In this document: piece by piece, positions 1-8,001 of the stretch
Layout of the letters: each line of letters opens with the position of its first letter
Numbering within the stretch: the first letter of the stretch is position 1
Assembly (NCBI RefSeq): GCF_029278605.1
Contig: NZ_CP119573.1
Location: 620,001-684,000, forward strand
Length of the DNA stretch: 64,000 bases
Source of the DNA: Cupriavidus sp. WKF15
GTDB taxonomy: Bacteria; Pseudomonadota; Gammaproteobacteria; Burkholderiales; Burkholderiaceae
Direction: 5' to 3'
Notes under the pieces: generated by a model
The model's input: the letters and a program-made list of their open reading frames with translations, nothing else
What the model was told of the DNA's origin: nothing
The model's database searches: none
Translations under genes and position numbers: made by a program

Positions 1-10
1 AAAGCAAAAG

Positions 11-29
11 GATAATCGTTCTCATTTGA
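11..29. promoter_or_regulatory. Candidate Fur box at the left edge
   Basis: The sequence gataatcgttctcatttga matches 12 of 19 positions of the classical Fur consensus GATAATGATAATCATTATC, including the conserved GATAAT and TCATT halves. The next gene to the right starts about 770 bases away and reads leftward, so a regulated gene would most likely lie off the left edge, for example an iron-uptake gene. The call rests on motif similarity alone. Confidence 0.4.
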
Positions 30-126
30 AATCACAACGAGATGACGCCCGCGCCGGTTTACAGCCCGTTACAGCAAGTGACCGTTGTTGAGCGGCCTGA
101 TCCCCGATTTCGCCGGGCGCGTCAGG

Positions 127-798
127 TCAGGAGCCCGTTGCGGGCTCCGGCAGATGGTCGAGGTAGCCGCCGACCACGCGCTCCAGCGCGCCGAGCTTTC
201 CGGTGAAGAAGTGATTGGCGCCCGGCACCACCACGACGGGCAAGTCCTGCGGTCGCGCCCAGTCGAGCACGGCGCCGAGCGTCACGCGCTCGTCGTTCTC
301 GCCATGCACGACCAGCGTCGTCGGCGGCACGGCCGGCGTCTCGTAGCTCCTGTGACCGGGAATGGTCCCCCACGGCATGCCGGCGAGGATCAGGTGCTGG
401 CATGACAAACCCTGGCCGCGCAGCACTTCCACCGTACGCGCCACGACGTAGGCACCGAACGAGAAGCCGGCCAGGACCAGCGGCAGTCCGGGGTACTCCT
501 GGCGCAGGTAGTGGACGACGCCAACCGTGTCCGCCGTCTCGCCATCGCCGGTATCGTGCTCGCCTTCGGTCTCGCCGACACCGCGGAAACTCGGGCGCAC
601 TGTCACATAGCCCCTCGCGGCCAGCGCCTTCGCGAGCACGTGCGGGACCTTGTGGGTGGCCGTGCCGCCTTGCAGCGGATGCGGGTGCGCGACGACGGCG
701 ATACCGCCAGCCACCGTGCGCGGCGCATCGACGATCAGCTCGATCCTGCCCGCCTCGCCCGACACAAAAGTCTTTCCGGTTCCCGCCTGCAATGCCAT
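127..798 (-). CDS. Alpha/beta hydrolase (dienelactone-hydrolase-like fold)
   Basis: This is a 223-residue cytoplasmic alpha/beta hydrolase. A nucleophile elbow GFSFG places Ser113, with a likely acid Asp169 in HGENDE and a base His196 in GANHFF. An N-terminal HPHP motif lies near residues 38-41, where this family forms its oxyanion hole. The arrangement matches the family of short hydrolases often annotated as alpha/beta hydrolase or CocE-like. I chose the ATG at 798 because it is preceded by a purine-rich GGGGAAGGGA stretch; the frame is open for 36 more codons upstream but has no better start. No signal peptide is visible. It is transcribed away from the LysR gene at 1040. The substrate cannot be told from the sequence. 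Confidence 0.85.
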   Translation of the reverse strand: MALQAGTGKTFVSGEAGRIELIVDAPRTVAGGIAVVAHPHPLQGGTATHKVPHVLAKALAARGYVTVRPSFRGVGETEGEHDTGDGETADTVGVVHYLRQEYPGLPLVLAGFSFGAYVVARTVEVLRGQGLSCQHLILAGMPWGTIPGHRSYETPAVPPTTLVVHGENDERVTLGAVLDWARPQDLPVVVVPGANHFFTGKLGALERVVGGYLDHLPEPATGS

Positions 799-1039
799 TC
801 CCTTCCCCACGAATTTCCAGTCTGCCTGTCGCTGCCAACGGGCCATGCGGCCCAGACGCGATGGTACAGGCTGACGCCCGTCCCCGCTTTCGCGCCATGC
901 ACGCAAAAGGCGCCGTGAAGGGGCGTTGCGACAAGGGCCATTTCGCTACAATCGTCGCGACCGCGCGGCCACGCTCCGTGCATCGGCAACGGTCTTCCGG
1001 CCGGCTCCACGGACACGACTTCACAGACGCAGACAGGCG

Positions 1040-1933
1040 ATGGACATCAAGCACCTACAACTGTTATCCGACATCGTCGAAGCCGGCAGTCTGAGCAAGG
1101 TCTGCGCGTTGCGCGGCATCGCGCAGTCCGCGCTCAGCAAGCATATTGCCGCGCTGGAGAGCGAGTTCGGCGCGAAGCTGTTCTATCGCACCGGGCGGGG
1201 CGTGGTGCTGACGGAGTTCGGCCAGTCCATCATGCCGCGCGTGAAGACCCTGCTCGGCGAATTCGACCAGTTGAAGAACGATATCCGCGACCGCGCCGAG
1301 GTCCCGAGCGGGCCCGTCAGGCTGGCCCTTCAGGCGTCGATCACGCAGCATATAGTCGGTCCGCTGTTCCAGCGCGTGCGCGCGGACTTCCCGAAGATCG
1401 AACTGCGGCTGATGGAAGGGTTCGCGGGCAATATCGAAGAGGCGCTGGCCAGCGGCCGCACGGACGTGGGCGTGTTCTCGCGCTACGGCGAGCGCATCCA
1501 CAAGACCGATGAAAAGCTCGCCACCGACGAGCTCTACCTGATCGCGCGGGCGGGAGATCCGAATGTGGCCAGGCCCAGCTGCCGTTTTGCCGATGCCGCG
1601 GCACTGCCGCTCGTGCTGCCCGGCGCGCCGGACGGCTTCCACATGATGCTGCTGGACGAGGCGAAGAAGGCGGGCGTCCACCTGAACACCCAGATCGAGG
1701 TCGATTCGCTGACCGCCATGCGCGAGATCGTCGCGAACGGGGCCGCCTATACGATCCTCACGCGGCAGGCGGTGGAAGTCGAGATGCAGCTCGGGCGCAT
1801 CGCCGTGAGCCGCATCACCGATCCCGTCCTGACGCGCACGCTGGTGCTGGCCACCAGCACGCAGCGGCCGCTGACCTATGCCAGCCGCACGGTCATTGAC
1901 CTGATCCGCAAGCTAACGCAGGCCAAGGGCTGA
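1040..1933 (+). CDS. LysR-family transcriptional regulator
   Basis: This 297-residue protein has an N-terminal winged helix-turn-helix (residues about 1-60, beginning MDIKHLQLLSDIVEAGSLSK and including SALSKHIAALE) followed by a periplasmic-binding-protein-like effector domain. Length and layout are typical of LysR regulators. The ATG at 1040 starts the canonical LysR N-terminus; a longer open frame upstream lacks LysR features. It sits tail-to-tail with the leftward operon that ends at 1960, only 26 bases away, so it is the obvious candidate regulator of that TRAP/hydratase operon. Regulators of this kind usually sense a pathway intermediate. The link to the operon is inferred from position, not from a shared promoter. 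Confidence 0.9.
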   Translation: MDIKHLQLLSDIVEAGSLSKVCALRGIAQSALSKHIAALESEFGAKLFYRTGRGVVLTEFGQSIMPRVKTLLGEFDQLKNDIRDRAEVPSGPVRLALQASITQHIVGPLFQRVRADFPKIELRLMEGFAGNIEEALASGRTDVGVFSRYGERIHKTDEKLATDELYLIARAGDPNVARPSCRFADAAALPLVLPGAPDGFHMMLLDEAKKAGVHLNTQIEVDSLTAMREIVANGAAYTILTRQAVEVEMQLGRIAVSRITDPVLTRTLVLATSTQRPLTYASRTVIDLIRKLTQAKG

Positions 1934-1959
1934 GCCGCAGCGCGGCGGCGTAACGCTGG

Positions 1960-2754
1960 TCAGTCCGATGCAAAGGCCGTGCGGACCACGCCGAGGCCGG
2001 CGATGGTGGTGTCGATGACATCGCCCGGCGCGACCGTGACCATGGGCCCGAGCGCGCCGGTCATGATAACGTCGCCCGCCTGCAGCGGCCGGCCCACTTC
2101 GGCCATCTTGCGGGCAAGCCACAGCGCGGCGTTGAGCGGATGCCCAAGGCAGGCCGCGCCCACGCCGAGCGAAACGACCTCGCCCTGGCGCTCCATGAGC
2201 ATGCCGCACGTACGCAGGTCCACTTCCGACAGCTTGCGCGGCTGCGTTCCCAACGCATACAAACCGGACGACGCGTTGTCCGCCACCGTGTCCAGCAGGC
2301 GGATGTCCCAGTCACGGATGCGGCTGCCCACGATCTCGACGGCCGGCAGCACATAGGCAATGGCCGACATCAGCTGCGACAGCGTCACCTGTTCGTGCTT
2401 CAGGTCGCGCTCCAGCACCACGGCAACTTCGGCTTCAACCTTCGGCTGCAGCACGCGTCCGAGTGCCACCTCGTCATCGGGCGCGAGCTCCATGTCGGCG
2501 AACAGCATGCCGAAATCGGGCGCGTCGACGCCAAGCTGCTGCTGCACCGATTTCGAGGTGAGGCCGATCTTGCGGCCCGTCAGCCGCCGTCCGCTCTCAA
2601 GGTAGTAAGCGGTGTTGATGTCCTGGACCGCATAGGCGCCTTCGACGCCCATGCCGGCCAGTGCCTCGCGCACCGGCGCGATCAGCTGGCGCTGCCGTGC
2701 CGCGTCGCGCAGCGATGTGGCCAGTGTCTGCAGGATGGCGGTATCCATGGTCAT
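1960..2754 (-). CDS. 2-keto-4-pentenoate hydratase-like enzyme (FAH superfamily, MhpD/DmpH type)
   Basis: This 264-residue protein belongs to the fumarylacetoacetate hydrolase superfamily, hydratase/decarboxylase branch (MhpD, DmpH, DmpE type), which act on 2-oxo-4-enoates from meta-cleavage pathways. Family features seen are [12 protein letters not shown] near residue 60, FGMLFADM near 82, the acidic pair in [14 protein letters not shown] near 105-118 that binds the divalent metal, and a C-terminal [14 protein letters not shown]. It is the last gene of the leftward operon, 7 bases after the YCII gene. The start ATG at 2754 follows GAGGCGCAC. The context suggests catabolism of an aromatic or enoate substrate brought in by the TRAP transporter. 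Hydratase and decarboxylase cannot be separated here. Confidence 0.85.
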   Translation of the reverse strand: MTMDTAILQTLATSLRDAARQRQLIAPVREALAGMGVEGAYAVQDINTAYYLESGRRLTGRKIGLTSKSVQQQLGVDAPDFGMLFADMELAPDDEVALGRVLQPKVEAEVAVVLERDLKHEQVTLSQLMSAIAYVLPAVEIVGSRIRDWDIRLLDTVADNASSGLYALGTQPRKLSEVDLRTCGMLMERQGEVVSLGVGAACLGHPLNAALWLARKMAEVGRPLQAGDVIMTGALGPMVTVAPGDVIDTTIAGLGVVRTAFASD

Positions 2755-2761
2755 GTGCGCC

Positions 2762-3055
2762 TCACAGTGCAGGGGTCAGGTGGTCGGTGCTCGCGAACAC
2801 GAGCTTCCAGGGCTTCATGACGATGCCCTGGAACAGCGACGCTTTCGCGAACGGGTCGCTGGCCGCGAGCCTTGCGGCCTCGCGTTCATTGGCGGCCTCG
2901 TACACGAACAGGGCGCCGCTGCCGTCGGCGAACGGGCCGGCAATGACCAGCCGGCCGCGTTGCAGCAGGTCCTGCAGATAGGCGCGATGGGCGGGCCGGT
3001 GTTGCGCGATGCGCTCGGGCTCGTTGGCGTACTCGACGAAGGCTGCGAATTTCAT
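2762..3055 (-). CDS. YCII-family protein
   Basis: This 97-residue protein has the YCII/dimeric alpha-beta barrel pattern: an N-terminal strand [10 protein letters not shown], an [16 protein letters not shown] helix, the [14 protein letters not shown] segment, and an ASDPF motif near residue 68, all conserved in YciI-like proteins. Members include small lyases, dehalogenase-like enzymes and muconolactone-isomerase-like folds; the conserved His and Asp are proposed catalytic residues in the family. It lies 6 bases after the TRAP permease and 7 bases before the hydratase, clearly in the same operon. A catalytic step on the imported substrate is likely but unproven. No strong ribosome binding site is visible, so translational coupling is possible. 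Confidence 0.8.
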   Translation of the reverse strand: MKFAAFVEYANEPERIAQHRPAHRAYLQDLLQRGRLVIAGPFADGSGALFVYEAANEREAARLAASDPFAKASLFQGIVMKPWKLVFASTDHLTPAL

Positions 3056-3061
3056 GGGCGA

Positions 3062-4966
3062 TCAGTGATGGAGGAAACCGGTGGAAATCCAGGGCACGGC
3101 CGCGACCACGACGGTGCCGATGAACAGGAAAGTCATGTAGCGCCAGATATGGCGTACGCCCTCGCTCGGCCTGGTGCGGCTGATGGCGCAGGCGGCGTAA
3201 TAGCCGACCCCGAAGGGCGGTGCGAACAGGCCGATGCCCATGGCCAGCACGACCACCATCGAGTAGTGCACGTCGTGGATGCCTAGCTGGCGCGCGATCG
3301 GGAACAGCAGCGGCCCGAACAGGACGATGGCGGGAATGCCCTCGAGCACGCTGCCCAGCAGCACGAAGGCGATGATGGAAACCGCCATGAACGCCGGTGC
3401 CCCGCCCGGCAGTTGCGCCATGGCCGCGGCCAGGTCGCCGGAGAAGCCGGACTGCGTCAGCGACCATGCCATGCCCGTGGCGGTGCCGATGATCAGCAGG
3501 ATCGCACCGGACAGCGCAGCCGTGTCCACCAGCGCCGGCCAGAGCTGCCGCAGGTCCAGCTTGCGGTACACCAGCAGGCCGACGATGAGCGCGTAGACGA
3601 TGCCGATGGTTGAGACCTCGGTGGCTGTCGCCACGCCTTCCACCACGGCGGCACGCACCACGAACGGCAGCGCCAGCGCGGGCAGCGCCACCACCAGGCT
3701 CTTGCCAATCATGGCCCGCGTGGCCCGTGCGCTGCACGCCGCGCCGGTCTTGCGCGCCTGCCACCAGACCACCAGGCCCAGCACCAGGGCCAGGACGATC
3801 CCCGGCATCAGGCCGGCCGTGAACAGGTCGGCAATCGAAATGCCGGTCACGGAGCCGATGGTGATCAGCACCAGGCTTGGCGGCACCGTCTCGGTCTGTG
3901 CGCCGGTGGCCGCGAGCAGCGCCACCATGTCGCCGTCGTCGGCGCCGCGCTGCTTCATCTCGGGGAACAGGGCCGGCGCCACGGCCGCCATGTCCGCCGC
4001 CTTGGAGCCCGAGATGCCCGATACGAGATACATCGCCCCGATCAGCACGTACGACAGGCCGCCGCGGATATGGCCGAGCAGGTTCGCCAGGAACTGCACC
4101 ATGGCGCGCGCCATCGACGTCATCTCGATCAGCACGCCGAGGAACACGAACATCGGCACCGCCAGCAGGATCAGGTGCGACATGCCTTCGTCCATGCGCC
4201 CGATCACGACGATGGTCGGCGTGGACGTGGTCAGCGACAGGTAGCCGAAGGTGGCCAGGCCAAACGAGAACGCGATGGGCACGCCCGTAAACACCAGCAA
4301 GCCCACGATGCCGACAAAGAACACGAGCAGGTTGGCATTGCCGATTCCTTGCAGCACCGGCTGCAGCATGACCAGGCCCCCGACCACCGCGCCGCACGCG
4401 GCCAGCGCCAGCAAGGCGGTGCGCACAGTTGAAGTGGACAGCAGCCGCACCACGCTCATCAGCAGGATCAGGGCGATGCCGACGGGCAGCGCGGCGGCGC
4501 GCCAGGCATTGGAGATATCCAGCGCAGGCATGGTCACGGCGGCTTCCTCGCTCGCGAACTCCCAGGCCGGATGCGCAACCAGTGCGAGCCACGTCAGCGC
4601 GGCCACGGTTGCCACCAGTTCGAACGCGCCGCGCCACTTCGGCGCCGCCGCGTCGACGAGCGCCGTCATGCGCATGTGGCCGCCGCGCCGGAAGGCGACG
4701 GCGGCACCGAGCATGATGAGCCAGATGAACAGCAGCGAAGCCAGCTCGTCGACCCACACCAGCGGCGTGTGCAGGACATAGCGGCTCAGCACGCCGCTGA
4801 ACAGCACGCCGATCTCGGCCACCACGAGCAGTGCCGCCGGCACTTCGGTCATCACCCCCAGCGCCTTGTCAGCAAGCCTCAGTACCCGCGCGGGTGTGCC
4901 GCCCGGCAGCGCCCCGGCATGCGGCTCCCTGCGCGGGGCCTTGATATCGACCATATGCGTGGACAT
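3062..4966 (-). CDS. TRAP transporter fused permease (DctQ-DctM)
   Basis: This 634-residue membrane protein joins the small DctQ-type subunit (about residues 30-190, with four predicted membrane segments) to the large DctM-type permease (about residues 205-630, with many hydrophobic segments and motifs such as GISGSKAADMAAVAPALFPE and LFTAGLMPG). TRAP permeases use a sodium or proton gradient to import organic acids handed over by a DctP binding protein. Fused QM proteins are known in the family. The ATG at 4966 has a GGAGGCGGGAC site upstream. The matching DctP gene lies two genes upstream, with a secreted PPC protein between them. The substrate is unknown, though the neighbouring hydratase points to an organic acid. 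Confidence 0.92.
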   Translation of the reverse strand: MSTHMVDIKAPRREPHAGALPGGTPARVLRLADKALGVMTEVPAALLVVAEIGVLFSGVLSRYVLHTPLVWVDELASLLFIWLIMLGAAVAFRRGGHMRMTALVDAAAPKWRGAFELVATVAALTWLALVAHPAWEFASEEAAVTMPALDISNAWRAAALPVGIALILLMSVVRLLSTSTVRTALLALAACGAVVGGLVMLQPVLQGIGNANLLVFFVGIVGLLVFTGVPIAFSFGLATFGYLSLTTSTPTIVVIGRMDEGMSHLILLAVPMFVFLGVLIEMTSMARAMVQFLANLLGHIRGGLSYVLIGAMYLVSGISGSKAADMAAVAPALFPEMKQRGADDGDMVALLAATGAQTETVPPSLVLITIGSVTGISIADLFTAGLMPGIVLALVLGLVVWWQARKTGAACSARATRAMIGKSLVVALPALALPFVVRAAVVEGVATATEVSTIGIVYALIVGLLVYRKLDLRQLWPALVDTAALSGAILLIIGTATGMAWSLTQSGFSGDLAAAMAQLPGGAPAFMAVSIIAFVLLGSVLEGIPAIVLFGPLLFPIARQLGIHDVHYSMVVVLAMGIGLFAPPFGVGYYAACAISRTRPSEGVRHIWRYMTFLFIGTVVVAAVPWISTGFLHH

Positions 4967-4978
4967 GTCCCGCCTCCG

Positions 4979-5500
4979 TCATTGCTGCGGCAAGCCGAGT
5001 ACGTTGGCCTGGATTTCGGGATCGACGAAGCGCTCCAGCCGTTGCGGGTAGACCGTGACCGTGATCTCGCACGACCCGGTGCCCACGGTCAGTCCGAGCA
5101 GGTGGCCGCCGGCACCCTGGAAAGTGCCGTCCGTCACCGTGCCGTGCGCGTGGATCGAAGGCTTGCCCTCCTTCCAGGCGATGGAGCCGGTCATATTGGC
5201 CATCTCGACATTGCGGTAGGTCTTCGGGTCGAACTGCTTGCGGCCGAAGTCATAGAAGCCGAAGGTCGCCTCCGACATGAAGCCGATGCCGACGAAGCTG
5301 GCGCTCGGGATCTTCTCTTCCCGCGCCAGTTGTTCGAGGTTCTGCAGCACGTTGTCGCCGTGCCGCAGCACCATCAGGTAGCCGGTCGGCGTCTTCATGT
5401 ACTTGCCTTTGGCCTCCTGCGCCGCGGCACTGTGCGCGCCCATGCAGGAAAGGGTGAGGCCCAGCGTGATGAGCGATGCCACGCGCGCGATGAATGCCAT
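4979..5500 (-). CDS. Secreted PPC-domain (DUF296) protein
   Basis: This 173-residue protein has a signal peptide (AFIARVASLITLGLTLSC, cleavage probably after AHSAAAQ near residue 28) followed by a complete PPC/DUF296 domain. Domain landmarks are SFVGIGFMSEATFGFYD, the HAHGTVTDG motif and GGHLLG. PPC domains form trimers; they occur fused to AT-hooks in plants and alone in bacteria, where their role is poorly defined. A PPC protein with an export signal inside a TRAP operon is unusual and suggests a periplasmic role in handling the substrate. The start at 5500 follows CTGGAGACATC; the frame is open further upstream but without a better site. Function is not established. Confidence 0.8.
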   Translation of the reverse strand: MAFIARVASLITLGLTLSCMGAHSAAAQEAKGKYMKTPTGYLMVLRHGDNVLQNLEQLAREEKIPSASFVGIGFMSEATFGFYDFGRKQFDPKTYRNVEMANMTGSIAWKEGKPSIHAHGTVTDGTFQGAGGHLLGLTVGTGSCEITVTVYPQRLERFVDPEIQANVLGLPQQ

Positions 5501-5530
5501 GATGTCTCCAGATTTTTTAGAGTGTGAGCG

Positions 5531-5548
5531 CCGCCACGGCGGTGGCGG
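5531..5548 (-). other. Intercistronic hairpin downstream of dctP
   Basis: A perfect 7-bp inverted repeat CCGCCAC/GTGGCGG with a 4-base loop lies between the DctP stop and the PPC start. There is no U-tract. Such hairpins after binding-protein genes commonly protect the upstream mRNA segment, so the binding protein is made in excess over the permease; that role is inferred. Confidence 0.4.
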
Positions 5549-5592
5549 AAGGCCACCGGCCAGCGGATGCCGATTGAACAAAGGCGTTGCGG

Positions 5593-6630
5593 CTAGACCA
5601 GCTTGCCGGCGTATTTTTCGAGCAGCGCCCAGGTCTCGGCCGGGAATTTCTTCTGCCAGTCGCGGTAGAACCCGGCCTGGCTCAGGTAGTCGCGGAAGGC
5701 CTTCACGTCAGGCTGGTTGAATACCATGCCGCGGCCCTTCAGCTCGTCGCGCAGGCGGGTATTGAGCGCATCCACGGCCTGGCGCTGCCTTAGCGCATAG
5801 GTATCGAAGGTGGTGGCGGCGAGCTGGCGCAAGTCCTCGGGCAGCGCATTCCACGTGCGCAGGTTCGCGACCAGCCAGAAGCCGTCCCATACGTGCGACG
5901 TCAGGGAGCAGTATTTCTGCACCTCATAGAGCCGCTGCGTGCCCAGGATCGTCAGCGGGTTCTCCTGCCCGTCGACGATCTTCGTCTGCAGCGCGGTGTA
6001 GGTTTCCGCCATGTTGATGCCGGCCGGCGCCGCGCCGAATGCCTTGAACATCGATGTGAGCGCCGGGCTCAGCGGCACGCGGATCTTGAAGCCGCTCAGG
6101 TCCTGCGGCGTGTTGATCTGCCGGTTGCTGCTGGTGACCTGGCGGAAGCCATGGTCCCAGATCTTCGGCAGCGGCATCAGGTTGACCTTCGCGAACGCGC
6201 CGCGGATATGCGCGCCGAGTTCGCCGTCCATGGCCTTCCAGACCTGCTCGTAGCCCGGAAATGCAAAGCCGATCCCGCTCACGGAGGCCGCCGGCACCAG
6301 CGTGCCCCAGATCAGCCCGGCGGTGCTGACGAGGTCGATGGCGCCCGAGCGCACCTGCGACACCATGTCGGTATCGCTGCCGAGCTGGCTGCTCGGAAAC
6401 ACGCGGATGTTCAGGCGGCCGCTGGAGGCGCGCGCGATCTCGGCCGCGGCGGCGCTCAGGTTGACGGTGGTCGGGTGGGTCGCGTCCAGCGCGATGCCGA
6501 GCTTGTAGTTGTAGGTCTGCTCCGCCGCACGCGCGGGGCTGTGGATCATCAGGCCAGAGGCGGCAGAGGCCGCCGCCAGGGCAATACCCTGCTTGAGCGC
6601 CAGGCGGCGCCCGCTGTTGATACCGCTCAT
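5593..6630 (-). CDS. TRAP transporter substrate-binding protein (DctP family)
   Basis: This is a 345-residue periplasmic binding protein. The N-terminus MSGINSGRRLALKQGIA has a twin-arginine-like RRLALK motif, then a hydrophobic stretch and a likely cleavage after SPARA near residue 35, so Tat export is plausible. The mature part has DctP features: YKLGIALDATHPTTVNLSAA near the start, FPSSQLGSDTDMVSQVRSGAIDL near residue 80-100, and PLSPALTSMFKAFGAAPAGI near 190. The conserved arginine that pairs with a substrate carboxylate in this family probably lies in GFKIRVPLSP. A CAGGAGACAAACA site precedes the ATG at 6630. It works with the fused DctQM permease at 3062. Confidence 0.92.
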   Translation of the reverse strand: MSGINSGRRLALKQGIALAAASAASGLMIHSPARAAEQTYNYKLGIALDATHPTTVNLSAAAAEIARASSGRLNIRVFPSSQLGSDTDMVSQVRSGAIDLVSTAGLIWGTLVPAASVSGIGFAFPGYEQVWKAMDGELGAHIRGAFAKVNLMPLPKIWDHGFRQVTSSNRQINTPQDLSGFKIRVPLSPALTSMFKAFGAAPAGINMAETYTALQTKIVDGQENPLTILGTQRLYEVQKYCSLTSHVWDGFWLVANLRTWNALPEDLRQLAATTFDTYALRQRQAVDALNTRLRDELKGRGMVFNQPDVKAFRDYLSQAGFYRDWQKKFPAETWALLEKYAGKLV

Positions 6631-6723
6631 TGTTTGTCTCCTGCGGTCTGGTCTTGTAGTGTGCTGCGCTGTCGCGCGGCGGCGGCCGCCGGGGCCGCCC
6701 GTGGCAGGTGGTGCCTGCCTTGC

Positions 6724-7056
6724 CTATGCCGCCTTGAGCTGCCGGCCGCTAAGGTATTTCGAGAAGCTGCGCGCGCCGTCCCAGTCCTGGATCAGCGTCA
6801 GGCGGCGCTTCAGGAACAGCCCGTCGGCCACGCGCTCGGCAAAGGCCTCGAAGGTCTCGGTCGGGTCGTCGATCTCGAACACGAAGTAGACCTTCGCCTC
6901 TTCGTTGGACAGCCACGGACCTGCCAGCAGCTTCAGGTCGCCGGGCAGGTTATGCGGGCGCACGCCGTTGCGCAGGTTTCCGAGGAAGTCCACGACTCCC
7001 TGCATGGTCCTGGGCGACATATCGCGCAGCCACACCTCATTGAAAAACTTCGGCAT
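6724..7056 (-). CDS. Small conserved protein, paralogue A of a tandem pair
   Basis: This 110-residue soluble protein shares a clear pattern with its upstream neighbour: NEVWL-x-D near the start, GNL-x2-G-x2-P-x-NLP-x-DL near residue 30, GPWLS-x-EEAKV near 45-58, FEIDDP near 61-66, AERV near 75 and LTL-x3-WD near 88. The layout suggests a ferredoxin-like dimeric alpha-beta barrel, but I do not recognise a named family. A CAGGAGAACGAAC site precedes the ATG at 7056. It lies between the first gene of the operon and dctP. Being second in a TRAP/hydratase operon suggests a role in the same pathway, which the sequence does not reveal. Confidence 0.7.
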   Translation of the reverse strand: MPKFFNEVWLRDMSPRTMQGVVDFLGNLRNGVRPHNLPGDLKLLAGPWLSNEEAKVYFVFEIDDPTETFEAFAERVADGLFLKRRLTLIQDWDGARSFSKYLSGRQLKAA

Positions 7057-7084
7057 GTTCGTTCTCCTGGTTTCGATGTCGGGG

Positions 7085-7402
7085 TCAGGCGCTTGCCACG
7101 CGGTCGGTATAGGCCTTCATCTGGTCCCAGCCGGACAGCAGCGTCAGCTTGCGCCGCGCGAACAGGCCGCTGACCACGCGCTCGGCGTAGGCATCGAACA
7201 TGGTCGACGGGTCGTCGATCTCGAAGATGAACATCACCTTCGCCTCCTCGGCCGAGAGCCAGGGGCCGGCGATCATGCGCAGGTCGGGCGGAAGGTTGTC
7301 GGGCTTGGTGCCGACGCTCAGGTTGCCGAAGAAGGTCACGGCCTCTTCGATCAGGTCGGGCTTGATGTCGCCAAGCCAGACTTCATTAAGGAACAAAGGC
7401 AT
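7085..7402 (-). CDS. Small conserved protein, paralogue B of a tandem pair; first gene of the TRAP operon
   Basis: This 105-residue protein is the paralogue of the product of 6724-7056, with the same NEVWLGDIKP, GNLSVGTKPDNLPPDL, AGPWLSAEEAKV and FEIDDPSTMF blocks. A strong CAGGAGACATCC site before the ATG at 7402 decides the start, although the frame is open 21 codons further. It appears to be the first gene of the leftward operon. The two copies have diverged substantially outside the shared blocks, which suggests an old duplication or a heterodimer rather than a recent copy. No catalytic motif is recognised. Confidence 0.72.
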   Translation of the reverse strand: MPLFLNEVWLGDIKPDLIEEAVTFFGNLSVGTKPDNLPPDLRMIAGPWLSAEEAKVMFIFEIDDPSTMFDAYAERVVSGLFARRKLTLLSGWDQMKAYTDRVASA

Positions 7403-7471
7403 GGATGTCTCCTGGTCTGCGTTCTCGCTGCGTTTGAGAGGGGTGCAGCGCGATGACCGAAGCATATGAAA

Positions 7472-7485
7472 ACGCGTCGCCGCGT
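7472..7485. promoter_or_regulatory. Inverted repeat upstream of the TRAP operon
   Basis: ACGCG-TCGC-CGCGT is a perfect 5-bp dyad, flanked by outer half-sites GCATA (7462-7466) and TATGC (7488-7492) that also pair. It lies 70-85 bases upstream of the first operon gene, a typical place for a LysR-type or other operator. The assignment to the LysR at 1040 is a guess. Confidence 0.3.
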
Positions 7486-7586
7486 CCTATGCATAAAGCG
7501 AGATATCAGCCTTTCCTGAGCGGGGAGGGTAGGTGGAAGCGTTGAGTGGGACTGCGCCCGGCGGTATGCGCCGGGCGCCACCAGGG

Positions 7587-7772
7587 CTACGCGAAGTCAG
7601 CGTAGCGGTCTGGATCATCGGGCATCGTCCACTTGGTGAACTCCGCCGGGGGCTGGGGTACATCGGTCGCATGTTGCGCGGCGGCCTGCTCGACCTGCGC
7701 GGCGAGCGCGGCACCGGGCACGTCGATGACTTCTTCGCCATCTTCCGACCAGCACCTGAGTTTGACCGACAT
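7587..7772 (-). CDS. Small acidic protein of unknown function
   Basis: This 61-residue frame starts at an ATG (7772) directly behind a strong GGAGGAACC ribosome binding site, which is the main support that it is real. The product, beginning MSVKLRCWSEDGEEVIDVPG, is acidic and soluble with no membrane segment. It has a beta-rich start, a short Ala/Gln-rich helix near residues 21-38, and a Pro/Asp-rich tail ending PDDPDRYADFA. I do not recognise a family. It stands alone between the TRAP operon promoter and the IS element. Confidence 0.6.
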   Translation of the reverse strand: MSVKLRCWSEDGEEVIDVPGAALAAQVEQAAAQHATDVPQPPAEFTKWTMPDDPDRYADFA

Positions 7773-7951
7773 GGTTCCTCCTGCAGGGATTCCAGTGCAC
7801 CTCCGGGGGGCGGAACTGCGTCTGGAGTGCCAGGTTCCAGCGTAGGGCAGTTTTTGAAGACCTGCTGACAGGGATGGTGCTGACGGTACATCGCGGGAAA
7901 AAAAATGTTCTTCGATGGAGGTATGGAGGGGGTTGCCCTGCTTGGCGAGCC

Positions 7952-7977
7952 TGTCAGATTTTTAGTGTGCCGAGGTC
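7952..7977 (+). repeat. IS left terminal inverted repeat
   Basis: This 26-bp end matches the reverse complement of 9283-9308 at 21 positions; mismatches fall at positions 7, 8, 9, 13 and 20. It ends just upstream of the first possible transposase start at 7978. Confidence 0.8.
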
Positions 7978-8001
7978 ATGAGACGATTACGGAAACGTCC
8001 A

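Noticed and set aside
2886-4757. A leftward open frame of about 620 codons in another frame of the TRAP permease gene
   Set aside because: It has low-complexity Arg/Gly/Ala composition; the permease frame has membrane helices and family motifs.
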